Below, piece by piece: positions 7,219-15,431 of a stretch of 45,881 nucleotides of DNA. The stretch spans positions 1 to 45,881 of the forward strand of contig WFNO01000011.1 of assembly GCA_015488555.1 (NCBI GenBank), written 5' to 3'. The first letter of the stretch is position 1; each line of letters opens with the position of its first letter. The notes below the pieces were generated by a model. That model saw only the letters and a program-made list of their open reading frames with translations. It was not told the DNA's origin and made no database searches. The stretch comes from Gammaproteobacteria bacterium. GTDB taxonomy: Bacteria; Pseudomonadota; Gammaproteobacteria; SZUA-140. A program made the position numbers and the translations under genes.

Positions 7219-9147
7219 TCAGGCGCCTTCGCGCGGGGATTGGCTCCAGTTGCGGGGCAGCCGGACCTCGAGGCAGGCGCATTTGCGATAGGCGAGGTAC
7301 AGCCCCCCGCCGAGCAGGAGATTGATGAGGAGCACCTCCAGTGTCACCCACAACCAATTGACATCGCCCGCTGCCGGTGCATCCGCTGCGGCCGCTTCCC
7401 GGGCGTGCTCTTGGGGGGCTTCTTCCCGTACTTCTGTGATGGAGGCCTCTGGCTCTTCGGCCTCTGCCGGGGCGCCATAGGACAGGGGTCCGGCGGAGGC
7501 CGCCAGCGGCCGGCCGTCGGGCCGCAGCCCTTCGATGTGCACCTGGATCTCGTGATGTTGCCGGGGATCGTAGGCGTCCAGCGGCAATTGCCACAGGTTG
7601 TGGTGGGCGCGCGGGACGGCGGCGCTGTGGCGGGCGCCGTCTTCGCTGGTGATGGTGGCCGTGACATGCATGGAATCCGGCTCCACCAGCCCCGCGCGGG
7701 GAATGACCTGCAGGAAGGCATGGCCATCGCGTTCCACCACCAGGGTTTCCACGGGACTGGTGTGCACCTGGAAGTGCTGGCGCAGCTGGCGGTGGAAGGT
7801 GGTACCGTCCACGTCCACCACGAGGGTGTGGCGGCCCGGCTGCAGGGAGTCTTCCAGCACCAGGGTGTAGACACCGTCACCGGGGGCGGCGTCGTGGCGG
7901 CGGCCGTTGTCGAGCAGCAGCCAGTCCCAGTGCCTGCCGCCCGCTTGCTCCTGGCGCACGTTGACCGAGACGAAATGGAGGAATTCCTTTTTCTGGATGA
8001 CCCGCCCCTCGTTGGTGATCTGGACCAGAAAGGTGTAGCGGTCCTCGGGGGACAGATTCTCCGGCAGGCGGGTGGTGATCACCCGCAGATCGCTCACCAC
8101 CAGGACCCGGTTGTCCGGATCCGTGGCCGCCTCGATGCGCCAGGTGCCGGTCATGGGCTCGCGAATGGTGACCAGATCGTAGCGTTCTTCGTGATGCCAG
8201 CGCACGTTGGGAGGCAGGCGCCGGTGATCGAATTGCACCCCGTGGGGGGTGGTGAGGCGGGTGGGCTGGTCTTTTTCCGGGTCGCGGAAGACCAGCAGGG
8301 TCAGTTCCTCGACGCTCTCGTCCACCAGCACCGTGCCCGCCTCCAGGGGCAGGGTCTCGGGCATGGTGCTGGTCTCGAAGAGGCGGAAGAACAGGCGCTC
8401 CAGATCGGTGGCCGTGGCCTTTACGTGGCGGCCGCCGGTGGCGGTGGCTAGTTGCGCCAGCAAGGCGGCGTCGGCGTCTTCCCCGAGGGCGATGGTGTGG
8501 ATCACGACAGCGGCCTTTTGCAGGCGGGGCAGGATCTGGTCGAGGATGCGCCGGCGCGAATCCGCGTTGGCCTCGGGATCTGGCGCCACGTCCACGTAGC
8601 CGTCGGTGAGCAGGATGAGCGTGCGTTGCTGCGGCGCCGCCGGGTCGGGGGGACGCGACCAGTCCCAGGTGGCCTCGGCCAGGGTGGATTCGATGTCGGT
8701 ATAGAGGCCGTGGGCGTGGATCTGGCCGCTGGCCTGCAGGGCCTGGCGGCGCCAATCCTCGTCCACTTCCCCCAGCGGCACCAGCATGTTGACATAGCGC
8801 GCGAAGGTCCACACCCCGGCCCGGCTGCCGCGCGGCAGCAGGCCGGTGATCAGCTTGAGGGCAGGGGCCCGCAGGTTCTGCGGGTCGTTGCGCTTCATGC
8901 TGCCCGACACGTCGATGAGGATGCGGATGTCTTGCCCGGCGGCCTGAGGGGGTGGGGGCGCGGCCGGAGCCGGGGTGCCCGCGGCGGCTCGGGCATCGCT
9001 CCAGGACACTGCGAAGAGGGCGGCGACCGCAAGACCGCACAGGAACAGGCGTGCATCCCGCAGATGCCCGTCCCACCGTCCATCGGGCTGCCCGCCATGG
9101 GGCTGCCCGTAGGCGGCCGTTCGTGTCTGTACGTGGATCATGCGCAT
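7219..9147 (-). CDS. VWA-domain exported membrane protein
   Basis: A 642-residue protein of unknown partner. An N-terminal hydrophobic segment (about 34-48, ending ARA) looks like a signal peptide. A von Willebrand A domain follows, with the metal-ion-dependent adhesion motif DVSGSMKRND from Asp79 and a second site in LILLTDGYVD. The middle is predicted beta-sandwich, with the phrase DAAPGDGVYTLVLED typical of such modules. Near the C-terminus is a membrane helix (WVTLEVLLINLLLGGGLYLAY) and a short basic tail, so the bulk is likely periplasmic. I chose the ATG at 9147 because CTCCCT at 9155-9160 gives a well-spaced AGGGAG ribosome site. It is transcribed toward bioA, divergent from the bactofilin. 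No MoxR ATPase is nearby. Confidence 0.8.
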   Translation of the reverse strand: MRMIHVQTRTAAYGQPHGGQPDGRWDGHLRDARLFLCGLAVAALFAVSWSDARAAAGTPAPAAPPPPQAAGQDIRILIDVSGSMKRNDPQNLRAPALKLITGLLPRGSRAGVWTFARYVNMLVPLGEVDEDWRRQALQASGQIHAHGLYTDIESTLAEATWDWSRPPDPAAPQQRTLILLTDGYVDVAPDPEANADSRRRILDQILPRLQKAAVVIHTIALGEDADAALLAQLATATGGRHVKATATDLERLFFRLFETSTMPETLPLEAGTVLVDESVEELTLLVFRDPEKDQPTRLTTPHGVQFDHRRLPPNVRWHHEERYDLVTIREPMTGTWRIEAATDPDNRVLVVSDLRVITTRLPENLSPEDRYTFLVQITNEGRVIQKKEFLHFVSVNVRQEQAGGRHWDWLLLDNGRRHDAAPGDGVYTLVLEDSLQPGRHTLVVDVDGTTFHRQLRQHFQVHTSPVETLVVERDGHAFLQVIPRAGLVEPDSMHVTATITSEDGARHSAAVPRAHHNLWQLPLDAYDPRQHHEIQVHIEGLRPDGRPLAASAGPLSYGAPAEAEEPEASITEVREEAPQEHAREAAAADAPAAGDVNWLWVTLEVLLINLLLGGGLYLAYRKCACLEVRLPRNWSQSPREGA

Positions 9148-9224
9148 ACTGTTTCTCCCTAACGCATATCGACTGCCCACTCCCTTCCTTGAACCGGCGG
9201 GTCCATCCGGCGGATAATCGGCCC

Positions 9225-9686
9225 ATGGTCATGCACGGCACCGGACAGCGCCGGGACACGGGACAGAATACGGGACAGAAAAGCGGCCTGCTGGGCCGGC
9301 GCAACAAGAGCCGGCGGGTGCTGGACGGCGTGCACCGGTTCGATACCCTGCTGAGCGGGCGGGTCAGCCTCCAGGGCCTGTTGCTGGGCATCGACCACTG
9401 TATCGTCCATGGTACGGTCAAGGGGGATTGCCGCCTGCAGGGCATCCTGCTGCTGGGACGACAGGCGGTGTGGAAGGGCAACATCCGCGCGGAGTGTGCC
9501 GTGATCTCGGGAACCGTGGAGGGCGACATCGAGGTGGTGCGCAAGCTGGAGCTCACGGACACGGCGCGTATCCATGGGCGCATCACCAGCCCGGTGGTGG
9601 CCATGGCCATGGGCGCGGTGCACGAAGGCGAGCTGCACACGGCCGGCCGCACCCTGCGTTTCGAGGAGAAGCGTAAGGCCCCCTGA
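9225..9686 (+). CDS. Bactofilin-like polymer-forming protein
   Basis: A 153-residue protein with a basic, Gly/Gln-rich N-terminal tail followed by a right-handed beta-helix rich in short turns: FDTLLSGRVSLQG, HCIVHGTVKGDCRLQG, WKGNIRAECAVISGTVEGDIEVV, DTARIHGRITSPVVAM. This pattern is that of bactofilins, cytoskeletal proteins that polymerise at the membrane and help cell shape or polar positioning. It is divergent from the VWA gene (77 bases apart) and convergent with the ATP-grasp gene. The tail repeats Thr-Gly-Gln, encoded by short tandem repeats of the acgggacag type. Start: the ATG at 9225 or the second one at 9231. Confidence 0.8.
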   Translation: MVMHGTGQRRDTGQNTGQKSGLLGRRNKSRRVLDGVHRFDTLLSGRVSLQGLLLGIDHCIVHGTVKGDCRLQGILLLGRQAVWKGNIRAECAVISGTVEGDIEVVRKLELTDTARIHGRITSPVVAMAMGAVHEGELHTAGRTLRFEEKRKAP

Positions 9687-9713
9687 AAGGCGTTCCTGCG
9701 ATCCCGCTGCCGA

Positions 9714-9757
9714 ATCAGTACCGGATCAGTACCGGAGCAACACCGGCTCAGCGTCGG
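9714..9757. repeat. 11-base imperfect tandem repeat at a convergent gene junction
   Basis: Two perfect copies of atcagtaccgg (9714-9735) are followed by two degenerate copies (agcaacaccgg, ctcagcgtcgg). The tract fills the space between the bactofilin stop and the stop of the convergent ATP-grasp gene and enters the last codons of the latter. No terminator hairpin with a T run was seen here. Confidence 0.85.
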
Positions 9758-10767
9758 CGGTGTCGGCGCAGGCCCAGGTTGAGGATCTTCTGGATCAGGG
9801 CGTCGTAGCTCAGCCCGGCCTTTTCCGCGGAGAAGGCGCTGTCCTCGCTTTCGGCGATGGCGGGGTTGGGATTGGCCTCCAGGACGTAGACCTGCTGCTC
9901 GCCGTCGATGCGCAGGTCGAAGCGGGCGTAGCCGTCCAGATCCAGGATACGATAGGCACGCTTGCACAGTTTGCAGATGCGTTCCGCCATGCCGCGCGGC
10001 AGGTTGTGGGCGAAGCGATAGTCGATGCCCCAGCGCTCGCGATAGTCGTAGTTCCATTTGACCCGGTGGGTGGCCACCCGCAGCGGCCCGTCGTCCCGCC
10101 TGGAGAAGGTGATCTCGCGAAAGGGCAGCACCGTCAGGCGCCGGTTGCCCAGCACGGTGACATAGAGTTCGCGGCCCTCGATGTATTGTTCGGCGATGGC
10201 GTCGCCATGGGTGCGCCGGTGGATGAAGGCGACCCGTTTGCGGAGCTGTTCATCGCTGGTCACCAGCGAGGCCTGGGACAGTCCGGTGGAGCCTTCCTGC
10301 AGCAGCGACTTGACGATCAGAGGATAGCGCCAGCGGCGCCGGGTGTCGATGGCCTTGCCGCGGGGAAAGACGGCGAACTCGGGTACCCGGATGCGATGAT
10401 GCGCCAGCAGGATCTTGGACAGGGCCTTGTCACGGGCCAGGAGCAGCCCCCGCGGATTGCAACCGGTGTAGGGGATGTCCAGCATCTCCAGGTAGCTCAC
10501 CACGTAGTGGTCGAAGGCCGGATTGCCGGCGAATTCCTCCAGGAGATTGAAGACGATGTGGGGCCGCCAGTCCTCGATGGTCTCCCGGATGGGTGCCAGG
10601 TCGTCGTAGGCCCCCACCACCCGCACCTCGTGTCCCAGGCGCAGCAAGGCGTGTTTGACGTCGAATTCCGTCTGGTATTTGGGCATCCTGGGGTCTTCGT
10701 AGTCGTCCAGGTCCTCGGGCGGTACCAGGGTGGCATGGACCAGGAGCATGACGCGCAGTTTTCTCAT
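9748..10767 (-). CDS. D-alanine-D-alanine ligase-like ATP-grasp protein
   Basis: A 339-residue ATP-grasp enzyme related to Ddl/RimK-type ligases. The N-terminal domain contains HIVFNLLEEFAGNPAFDHYV; the central part YTGCNPRGLLLARDKALSK and YPLIVKSLLQEGSTGLSQ corresponds to the substrate and ATP loop; the C-terminal part has DGYARFDLRIDG and VYVLEANPNPAI, which carry the metal-binding residues. True Ddl enzymes share these motifs, but the N-terminus (MLLVHATLVPPEDLDDYEDP) and the lack of cell-wall gene neighbours point to the large uncharacterised ligase group found as isolated genes in proteobacteria. The carboxylate and amine substrates cannot be named. It is convergent with the bactofilin. 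Confidence 0.85.
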   Translation of the reverse strand: MRKLRVMLLVHATLVPPEDLDDYEDPRMPKYQTEFDVKHALLRLGHEVRVVGAYDDLAPIRETIEDWRPHIVFNLLEEFAGNPAFDHYVVSYLEMLDIPYTGCNPRGLLLARDKALSKILLAHHRIRVPEFAVFPRGKAIDTRRRWRYPLIVKSLLQEGSTGLSQASLVTSDEQLRKRVAFIHRRTHGDAIAEQYIEGRELYVTVLGNRRLTVLPFREITFSRRDDGPLRVATHRVKWNYDYRERWGIDYRFAHNLPRGMAERICKLCKRAYRILDLDGYARFDLRIDGEQQVYVLEANPNPAIAESEDSAFSAEKAGLSYDALIQKILNLGLRRHRRR

Positions 10768-10848
10768 GACAACTCGTGCTGTGTGCCCGTGCGGCTGCCA
10801 ATCGGATTCCCGCCGGGTTGTGGCAACCCGCGGCAGGCCGACTCCATT

Positions 10849-10995
10849 CTAGCAGCTGTTGAAATTCGCTCAGACGAGCGCGAGACAAGGCGAAAATGGC
10901 CAAGAAAGCGCAGTTGACACGTAGTCAATGAGCATTTTGAGGCCATTTTCAACACCGTATCGCGCCGCATGAGTAGAATTTCAACAGCTAGCTAG
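10849..10995. mobile_element. MITE-like element with 14-bp perfect inverted ends
   Basis: A 147-base non-coding element lies between the ATP-grasp gene and birA. Perfect inverted repeats agctgttgaaattc (10854-10867) and gaatttcaacagct (10976-10989) mark its ends; allowing one inserted base, the match extends outward by a CTAG. CTAG tetranucleotides at 10849-10852 and 10992-10995 could be a target duplication of the kind made by IS5-group transposases. Inside are secondary palindromes, such as aaaatggcc near 10893 with ggccatttt near 10942, and gttgac/agtcaa. There is no coding frame, so it would depend on a transposase elsewhere. Confidence 0.8.
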
Positions 10996-11056
10996 TGCGC
11001 TACACTGGCAAGACGCACACGAGTGTGCCCCGTTTCCGTGATGAGGGGAGTTTGAC

Positions 11057-12079
11057 ATGAGCCTGCGCCGCGCATTGCTGCACATCCTGAACGATGGAGG
11101 TTTCCACTCGGGAACCCGTCTCGGTGCCGCCCTGGGCGTGAGCCGAGGCGCGGTCTGGAAGCAACTGCAGGCCCTGGCGCAGCGGGGCGTGGAGATCCAT
11201 GCCGTGCGGGGACGGGGTTATCGCCTGGCCCGGCCGCTGGAGTTGCTGGATCGGGAACAGATCCTGGCGGCCCTGCCGGCGGGGAGCCGCCGCTTGCTGG
11301 CGGCCCTGGAGATCCACGAGGAGACCCATTCCACCAACCGCCTGCTGGCCGCGGTGCCGCGCTCGCGGCCCGCTCCTCGCGCCTGTCTCGCCGAATACCA
11401 GTCCGCCGGCCGGGGGCGGCACGGGCGGTCCTGGGTGTCGCCCTATGGGGCCAACCTCTATATGTCTCTCTTGTGGCGTTTCGCCGAAATGCCTTCGTGG
11501 CCGGCGACCTTGGGGTTGGCCGCCGGGGTGGCGGTGATGCGGACCCTGGCCGATCTGGGGTTCGGGCGGCTGGTGCCCGGCCTCGGTCTCAAGTGGCCCA
11601 ATGACGTGCTCTGGGAAGGCGCCAAGTTGGGCGGCGTGCTCGCGGAGTGTTCGGGGGAGGTGGAGGGACGCTGCCAGGCGGTGGTGGGCGTGGGCCTGAA
11701 CGTCCACATGCCGGAGCCGGCCGCGCGCGGGATCGACCAGCGCTGGGCGGATCTGGCGCAGGTCTTCGGCGGGCGGATCTCGCGCAATCGCTGTGCCGCC
11801 CGCCTGCTGCACCATCTGCTGCAGGTGCTGGCCGATTACGAACGTGCGGGTTTCGTCCCTCTCGCCGCCGAATGGCGCCGCTACGATCTGTTGCGCGATC
11901 GCCCGGTGAGGGTGGTGCACGGCGACCGGATCCAGCGCGGCGTCGCCCGGGGCATCGATTCGAGCGGGGCACTGGTGTTGGAGGCGGGCGGCAGGCGCTG
12001 CCTCGTGCATGCGGGGGAAGTAAGCCTGCGCCCCGAGGCCGTGCCCGCCCGGGCTGCGGCGGAGGCGGGCGGCGAGTGA
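11057..12079 (+). CDS. birA: Biotin-protein ligase / biotin operon repressor
   Basis: A 340-residue bifunctional BirA. The N-terminal winged helix (about 1-65, LGVSRGAVWKQLQALAQRG) binds DNA. The central ligase domain carries the biotinyl-AMP loop SAGRGRHGRSWVSP (about 116-129), KWPNDVLW and KLGGVLAE. A C-terminal SH3-like domain follows (RDRPVRVVHGDRIQRGVARGIDSSGALVLE). It activates biotin with ATP, attaches it to the biotin carboxyl carrier protein, and may repress bioA when loaded. The C-terminus has an Ala/Gly-rich extension. A weak GAGGGGAG ribosome site precedes ATG 11057. It begins a three-gene plus-strand operon with coaX and the SPOR gene. Confidence 0.96.
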   Translation: MSLRRALLHILNDGGFHSGTRLGAALGVSRGAVWKQLQALAQRGVEIHAVRGRGYRLARPLELLDREQILAALPAGSRRLLAALEIHEETHSTNRLLAAVPRSRPAPRACLAEYQSAGRGRHGRSWVSPYGANLYMSLLWRFAEMPSWPATLGLAAGVAVMRTLADLGFGRLVPGLGLKWPNDVLWEGAKLGGVLAECSGEVEGRCQAVVGVGLNVHMPEPAARGIDQRWADLAQVFGGRISRNRCAARLLHHLLQVLADYERAGFVPLAAEWRRYDLLRDRPVRVVHGDRIQRGVARGIDSSGALVLEAGGRRCLVHAGEVSLRPEAVPARAAAEAGGE

Positions 12080-12096
12080 GCGGCGGTGGAAGCGGG

Positions 12097-12981
12097 ATGA
12101 ACCAAGTCCCGCGCATCCTGGTGCTGGACGTGGGCAACAGCCGGCTGAAGTGGGCCTGGGGCGGGGGCGGGCGCCTGGAAGCGCGTGGGGAATGCCTGCA
12201 TGGCGAGACGGATGCGGACCCGCGTAAAGGAGCGGCGCAGGCCTGGTTGCGGGCGCCCCCCTGGGGAGGGCGGCGGCCCGCCCGCATCGCCGCGGTGAGC
12301 GTACTGGGAGCGGCCGCGAACCGGGCACTGGCCGAGGTCCTCGAGGCCCATTACCGGGTGCCCGTTCAGCTGTATTCCGCCAGGTCCGAGGGCTGGGGCG
12401 TGCGCAATGCCTATCGCCGGCCGGAACGCCTGGGCGCCGACCGCTGGGCGGCCCTGGTGGCCGCCCGCCGGCGCCGGCCCGGTACGCCGCTCTTCGTCTG
12501 CGACTGCGGCACCGCGGTGACCCTCGATGTCCTGGATGCCCAGGGCCGCCACCTGGGCGGGCTCATCGCGCCGGGGCTGGGGCTCATGCGCCAGGCCCTG
12601 GCCGCCGGAACCGCGGACCTACCCCGGGTCCCCGTTCCCGCAGGGACCGCCGGGGAGGAAGAGGGTGCAGAGCTGCTGGCCTGTGATACCCTGCGGGCCA
12701 TGACTGCGGGTACGCTGGAGGCTCTGGCGGGAACGGTGGAGCGCTGGTGCGCGCTGGCCCGCCAGGTGCTGGTAGCGCGCGGCGGCGGGCGGGAGTCCGC
12801 CACCGGCTTCATCACGGGGGGCGACGCCGCCCTCGTGTTCTCCCGCCTGCGTTCCCGAGCCTCCATGCCACCATCCGTTCAGGAGCCCGGCGCCTCGCCC
12901 GATCAGGCCGGCGAGGCGCTGCAACACGTGCCGGAGCTGGTGCTGGAGGGCGTATTGCACATGACGGAGCAGCCGGCGTGA
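12097..12981 (+). CDS. coaX: Type III pantothenate kinase
   Basis: Phosphorylates pantothenate, the first step of coenzyme A synthesis. The 294-residue ASKHA-fold protein shows the phosphate-1 loop LVLDVGNSRLKWA (about 7-19), the pantothenate/dimer segment RLGADRWAALVAARR, the phosphate-2 segment CDCGTAVTLDVLDAQGRHLGG, and the adenosine loop GFITGGDAALV. Type III kinases are not inhibited by CoA and need a monovalent cation; that is family knowledge. I chose ATG 12097, 17 bases after birA, since upstream codons mirror birA. In gammaproteobacteria birA-coaX pairs are common. It overlaps the following SPOR gene by 4 bases (GTGA). Confidence 0.95.
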   Translation: MNQVPRILVLDVGNSRLKWAWGGGGRLEARGECLHGETDADPRKGAAQAWLRAPPWGGRRPARIAAVSVLGAAANRALAEVLEAHYRVPVQLYSARSEGWGVRNAYRRPERLGADRWAALVAARRRRPGTPLFVCDCGTAVTLDVLDAQGRHLGGLIAPGLGLMRQALAAGTADLPRVPVPAGTAGEEEGAELLACDTLRAMTAGTLEALAGTVERWCALARQVLVARGGGRESATGFITGGDAALVFSRLRSRASMPPSVQEPGASPDQAGEALQHVPELVLEGVLHMTEQPA

Positions 12982-13676
12982 GAATCTGGTTCTGGTTGTT
13001 GCTGCTGCTCAACGTGGCCGCCTTCGCCTGGTTCACGCGCTTCGCCCCGCCACCGGAGGGGGAGGCCGGTTTCCCCGTACCGGCATCGCCCCAGGACGCC
13101 GGGCAGGCGGGCAAGCCCTTGTTGTTGCTCAGCGAGCGCCGGATGCAATCCGCGGCGGTCGCCCGGGAAGAGACGGCGAAGCGGCCGGATCCGGCGGAGA
13201 CTCCAACGCCGGTACGCCGCTGTTTCGAGGTGGGGCCCTTCGCGAATGCGGTAGCGGCGCAGCGTTTCCTCGAACGGCTCTCGCCGCCGCCCCGCCGCCA
13301 GCGGTTGTTTCAGCGCCCGGTGGAAGTGGCGGCGGGGTACTGGGTGCGCTGGCCCGAGATCCTGGACCTGCGCGCCGCCCGCAAGGTGTACCGGGAGCTG
13401 CGCGGCCGCGGCGTCACCGATATCGCCATCGCCGCCCAGGGGGACGGGCGCTATGCCGTTTCCCTGGGGGTCTTCAGGCGCCGTGACACCATGGAGGAGC
13501 GGCGCCAGCGGCTGGCGGACTTGGGTTACGAAGTGGCGGTGGTGGAACGCACGCGCGAGGAGCCGCGCAGCTGGCTGCATCTGGAGTATGGGACCGAACG
13601 GCCCACTTCCTGGACCGCCAGGGGAGAGGAAAGCGAATGGCGGGTCCGGGAGCAGGATTGCCCGCAGGCGCGATGA
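12978..13676 (+). CDS. SPOR-domain inner-membrane protein
   Basis: A 232-residue protein beginning with a single N-terminal helix (RIWFWLLLLLNVAAFAWFTRF), so it is anchored in the inner membrane with the rest in the periplasm. The C-terminal half (about 75-200) fits a SPOR-type fold: CFEVGPFANAVAAQRFLERL, then YAVSLGVFRRRDTMEERRQRLADLGY. SPOR domains bind denuded peptidoglycan, often at the septum. A GTG start at 12978 overlaps the coaX stop, supporting translational coupling; no ATG is suitably placed. The birA-coaX-SPOR order recurs in gammaproteobacteria. The peptidoglycan target and any division role are inferred from the family. Confidence 0.8.
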   Translation: MRIWFWLLLLLNVAAFAWFTRFAPPPEGEAGFPVPASPQDAGQAGKPLLLLSERRMQSAAVAREETAKRPDPAETPTPVRRCFEVGPFANAVAAQRFLERLSPPPRRQRLFQRPVEVAAGYWVRWPEILDLRAARKVYRELRGRGVTDIAIAAQGDGRYAVSLGVFRRRDTMEERRQRLADLGYEVAVVERTREEPRSWLHLEYGTERPTSWTARGEESEWRVREQDCPQAR

Positions 13677-13689
13677 GCGGAGCGCCTGG

Positions 13690-13752
13690 ACACCGATACC
13701 TGGAACCGATACCTGGATGCCGGTGCCTGAATGCTGGTACCTGAATGCCGGT
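13690..13752. repeat. 14-base imperfect tandem repeat after the SPOR gene
   Basis: Four to five copies of a unit resembling accgatacctgga / ccggtgcctgaatg follow one another directly after the SPOR stop codon. The copies differ at several positions, and the last one touches the -35 box of the tRNA promoter. I see no coding role. Confidence 0.85.
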
Positions 13753-13780
13753 TGCACCCATCCCGCACCTCCCGTAAGAT
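13752..13780 (+). promoter_or_regulatory. Sigma-70 promoter for tRNA-Thr
   Basis: TTGCAC at 13752-13757 and TAAGAT at 13775-13780 are separated by exactly 17 bases, and transcription would begin near 13787, about 40 bases before the tRNA. A GC-rich stretch (cgcgctgcgg) follows the -10 box, as is common at stringently controlled stable-RNA promoters. The functional assignment is inference. Confidence 0.6.
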
Positions 13781-13827
13781 CGCGCTGCGGTTTCCTCGGT
13801 TCCGCGACCGCCTGCGTGGCGGTTCCT

Positions 13828-13903
13828 GCTGGCGTAGCTCAGTTGGTAGAGCAGCTGATTTGTAATCAGCCGGTCGGGGGTTCGAATCCCTTCGCCAGCT
13901 CCA
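13828..13903 (+). tRNA. tRNA-Thr (anticodon TGT)
   Basis: A complete 76-base tRNA including the encoded CCA. The acceptor arms GCTGGCG and CGCCAGC pair perfectly, the D-arm contains agctcagttggtagagc, the anticodon stem gctga/tcagc closes the loop TTTGTAA with anticodon TGT (reads ACA and other Thr codons), and the T-arm holds gggttcgaatccc. It stands alone between the SPOR gene and a small membrane protein gene. Confidence 0.97.
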
Positions 13904-14122
13904 TCATGTCTCGGTTCCATGCCCCTCGACGCTGCTGAGTTTTCGGCCTGGAAACGGCGTATCGCCCATGGCGCACCCTTCTCGAGAGGATGGGCGTGTG
14001 GGGTGCACTCGCTGCTCCTGTATGCCCCCCAGCGTGGGGCCGGCTTCGTGCTAGAATCCTGAAGGGGCGGATAAAGAACTCAGATCTCGGCTGCAGTCGC
14101 GTTGTTCGAGAGTTGCGTATCC

Positions 14123-14500
14123 ATGGCCGAAGGGTCGAGCAAGGTACTGAAATGGGGATTGGTCCTCGTCATTGCCGTCGCGGCCGTGGCTGGCGGCCTG
14201 ATGATGGTACCCGTCCTGCGTCCCGCCTCGCCCTGTGACACCCTATCCCTGCAGGAACTGGTCCAACGCCATCCCGAATTGCAGGCGTTGCGGGACCGGC
14301 AGCGCCTGGAGACGGAGAGGTTGCTCGCCCGCCACCGGACCGAGGATGTGGTGATCAACATGCAGATGAGCAGCCAGCGCATCAGCCCGGAGGAAGCATT
14401 ACAGCGCTCAATGGATCAGGTCCAGGAAGTGGCTGAGCTACGCAGCCGCCAGGAACGCGACTTTCGCGCGCGCTGCCGGGAACTCGAATCTGATCGCTGA
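14123..14500 (+). CDS. Small anchored protein of unknown function
   Basis: Not recognised. The 125-residue product has one N-terminal membrane helix or signal anchor (WGLVLVIAVAAVAGGLMMVPVL, about residues 11-32), and then a charged, helix-forming stretch rich in Glu, Arg and Gln (QELVQRHPELQALRDRQRLETERLLARH) that may form a coiled coil. Two cysteines (about 38 and 118) flank this region. ATG 14123 is preferred over an upstream TTG because it gives a more usual anchor. An extended -10-like TGCTAGAAT lies at 14049-14057 without a clear -35. The gene lies alone after tRNA-Thr. Confidence 0.6.
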   Translation: MAEGSSKVLKWGLVLVIAVAAVAGGLMMVPVLRPASPCDTLSLQELVQRHPELQALRDRQRLETERLLARHRTEDVVINMQMSSQRISPEEALQRSMDQVQEVAELRSRQERDFRARCRELESDR

Positions 14501-14819
14501 GGATTACCTGTGGGTCTCTTCAAATGGAAGCTATATAGCCATCTTGAAATTCCCCCGGCTGCGTGCCGAGCGTTTTTCGGCGGGGTAGCATGGTGCTGCT
14601 GGCCAGGGTGCAGGTTATACCGACATGTTTCCTCCAGCGGGCGCCTGAATGAAAAGCGCTGGTGCTGCATGGGGTTGCGATCCACGGCTGCGCCGGTGGT
14701 ATTGCGCTACTTGCTTGTGCCACAAGTACTGTATTGGCAGCCCGCCTGCGGACGCACGACGCAACTCGCGCGAAATTTCGAGCCAGGTTCTAGCTAGTAG
14801 GTTCTAGGGATGAGTGGCG
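14501..14819. other. 319-base gap with no convincing gene
   Basis: No reading frame here shows family motifs, and its composition is less GC-rich than the neighbouring genes. A frame from about 14650 to 14795 encodes a short Ala/Gly-rich hydrophobic stretch (GCAGGIALLACATSTVLAA) that could be a gene relic, but nothing identifies it. Near the right end, aggttctag occurs twice (about 14787-14808). Confidence 0.5.
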
Positions 14820-15227
14820 TTAAGGCTTGCGCTGACGCAGGGGGCTCACTGTCCCGTCGGCGAGTGGAAATTTTTCATGCAAGCGTTCGGCCAGGGCCGA
14901 CAGCAGAGTGGAGAGCACGGTTTCCACGATGAGATCGGCGTGCACGTGGTAGTAGTGCAACCGGCAAGGGACCGGTTCATGAATGGCACATCGCGCTGCG
15001 GTTTCGAAGTCGGTCCAAGCCAAGATGGGCAGGTCGTAGAGGGTGCGGTCCACACAGATCCAGGCTTTGTCTTCCACCACCACGTCCATGCCTCGTAGTC
15101 CCGTCAGGGCCAGACGGATAGGGCTGCCCAGACGCAATAGTCCAAGCTTGACTTGATTGAAGCGACCTCCCTCGATTTGGGTCTGGATAGTTCTGAGTTT
15201 GGGTACGTCTTCGATTCTGGACTTCAT
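14820..15227 (-). CDS. Conserved-looking small cytoplasmic protein, unknown
   Basis: Not recognised by family. The 135-residue product (MKSRIEDVPKLRTIQTQIEG ...) lacks a signal peptide or membrane helix and is of even composition: a core with GLRGMDVVVEDKAWICVDR, then YDLPILAWTDFE and a helical end (HADLIVETVLSTLLSALAERL). The overlapping frames on either strand are of poor composition, which supports this one. Its start codon directly follows a 15-base tandem duplication (15228-15258), and the ribosome site would be the weak GGGAAA in that duplication. It is divergent from the antiporter gene with 204 bases between them. Confidence 0.65.
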   Translation of the reverse strand: MKSRIEDVPKLRTIQTQIEGGRFNQVKLGLLRLGSPIRLALTGLRGMDVVVEDKAWICVDRTLYDLPILAWTDFETAARCAIHEPVPCRLHYYHVHADLIVETVLSTLLSALAERLHEKFPLADGTVSPLRQRKP

Positions 15228-15258
15228 GTGTATTTCCCGAGAGTGTATTTCCCAGAGA
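15228..15258. repeat. 15-base direct duplication just upstream of a start codon
   Basis: Two adjacent copies of gtgtatttcccgaga, the second with a one-base insertion, touch the start codon of the minus-strand small protein gene. Each copy includes the gggaaa that could serve as its ribosome site, so the translation initiation region appears to have been duplicated. Confidence 0.85.
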
Positions 15259-15431
15259 CTTTCGATGGCACGTCCTATCGAGATGTAGCGGCAAGTAGGG
15301 CAGGTCTCTGAAGAGCAGATGACGGCGAGCGGACGACGGGCGGGGCGGTAGATTTGTTACCATGGGCCTGTGAGTGGCATGCTGCGGAATGCGCGAGCGG
15401 GACGCCAGATGCGACTGGGACAAGGCCTGAG

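Noticed and set aside
11000-12328. A 442-residue minus-strand frame opposite birA and coaX
   Set aside because: Arg/Pro/His-rich with no motifs; birA and coaX motifs on the plus strand are unambiguous.
14977-15423. A 148-residue minus-strand frame overlapping the small protein gene
   Set aside because: Arg/Pro/Ser-rich shadow of the better-composed frame at 14820-15227.
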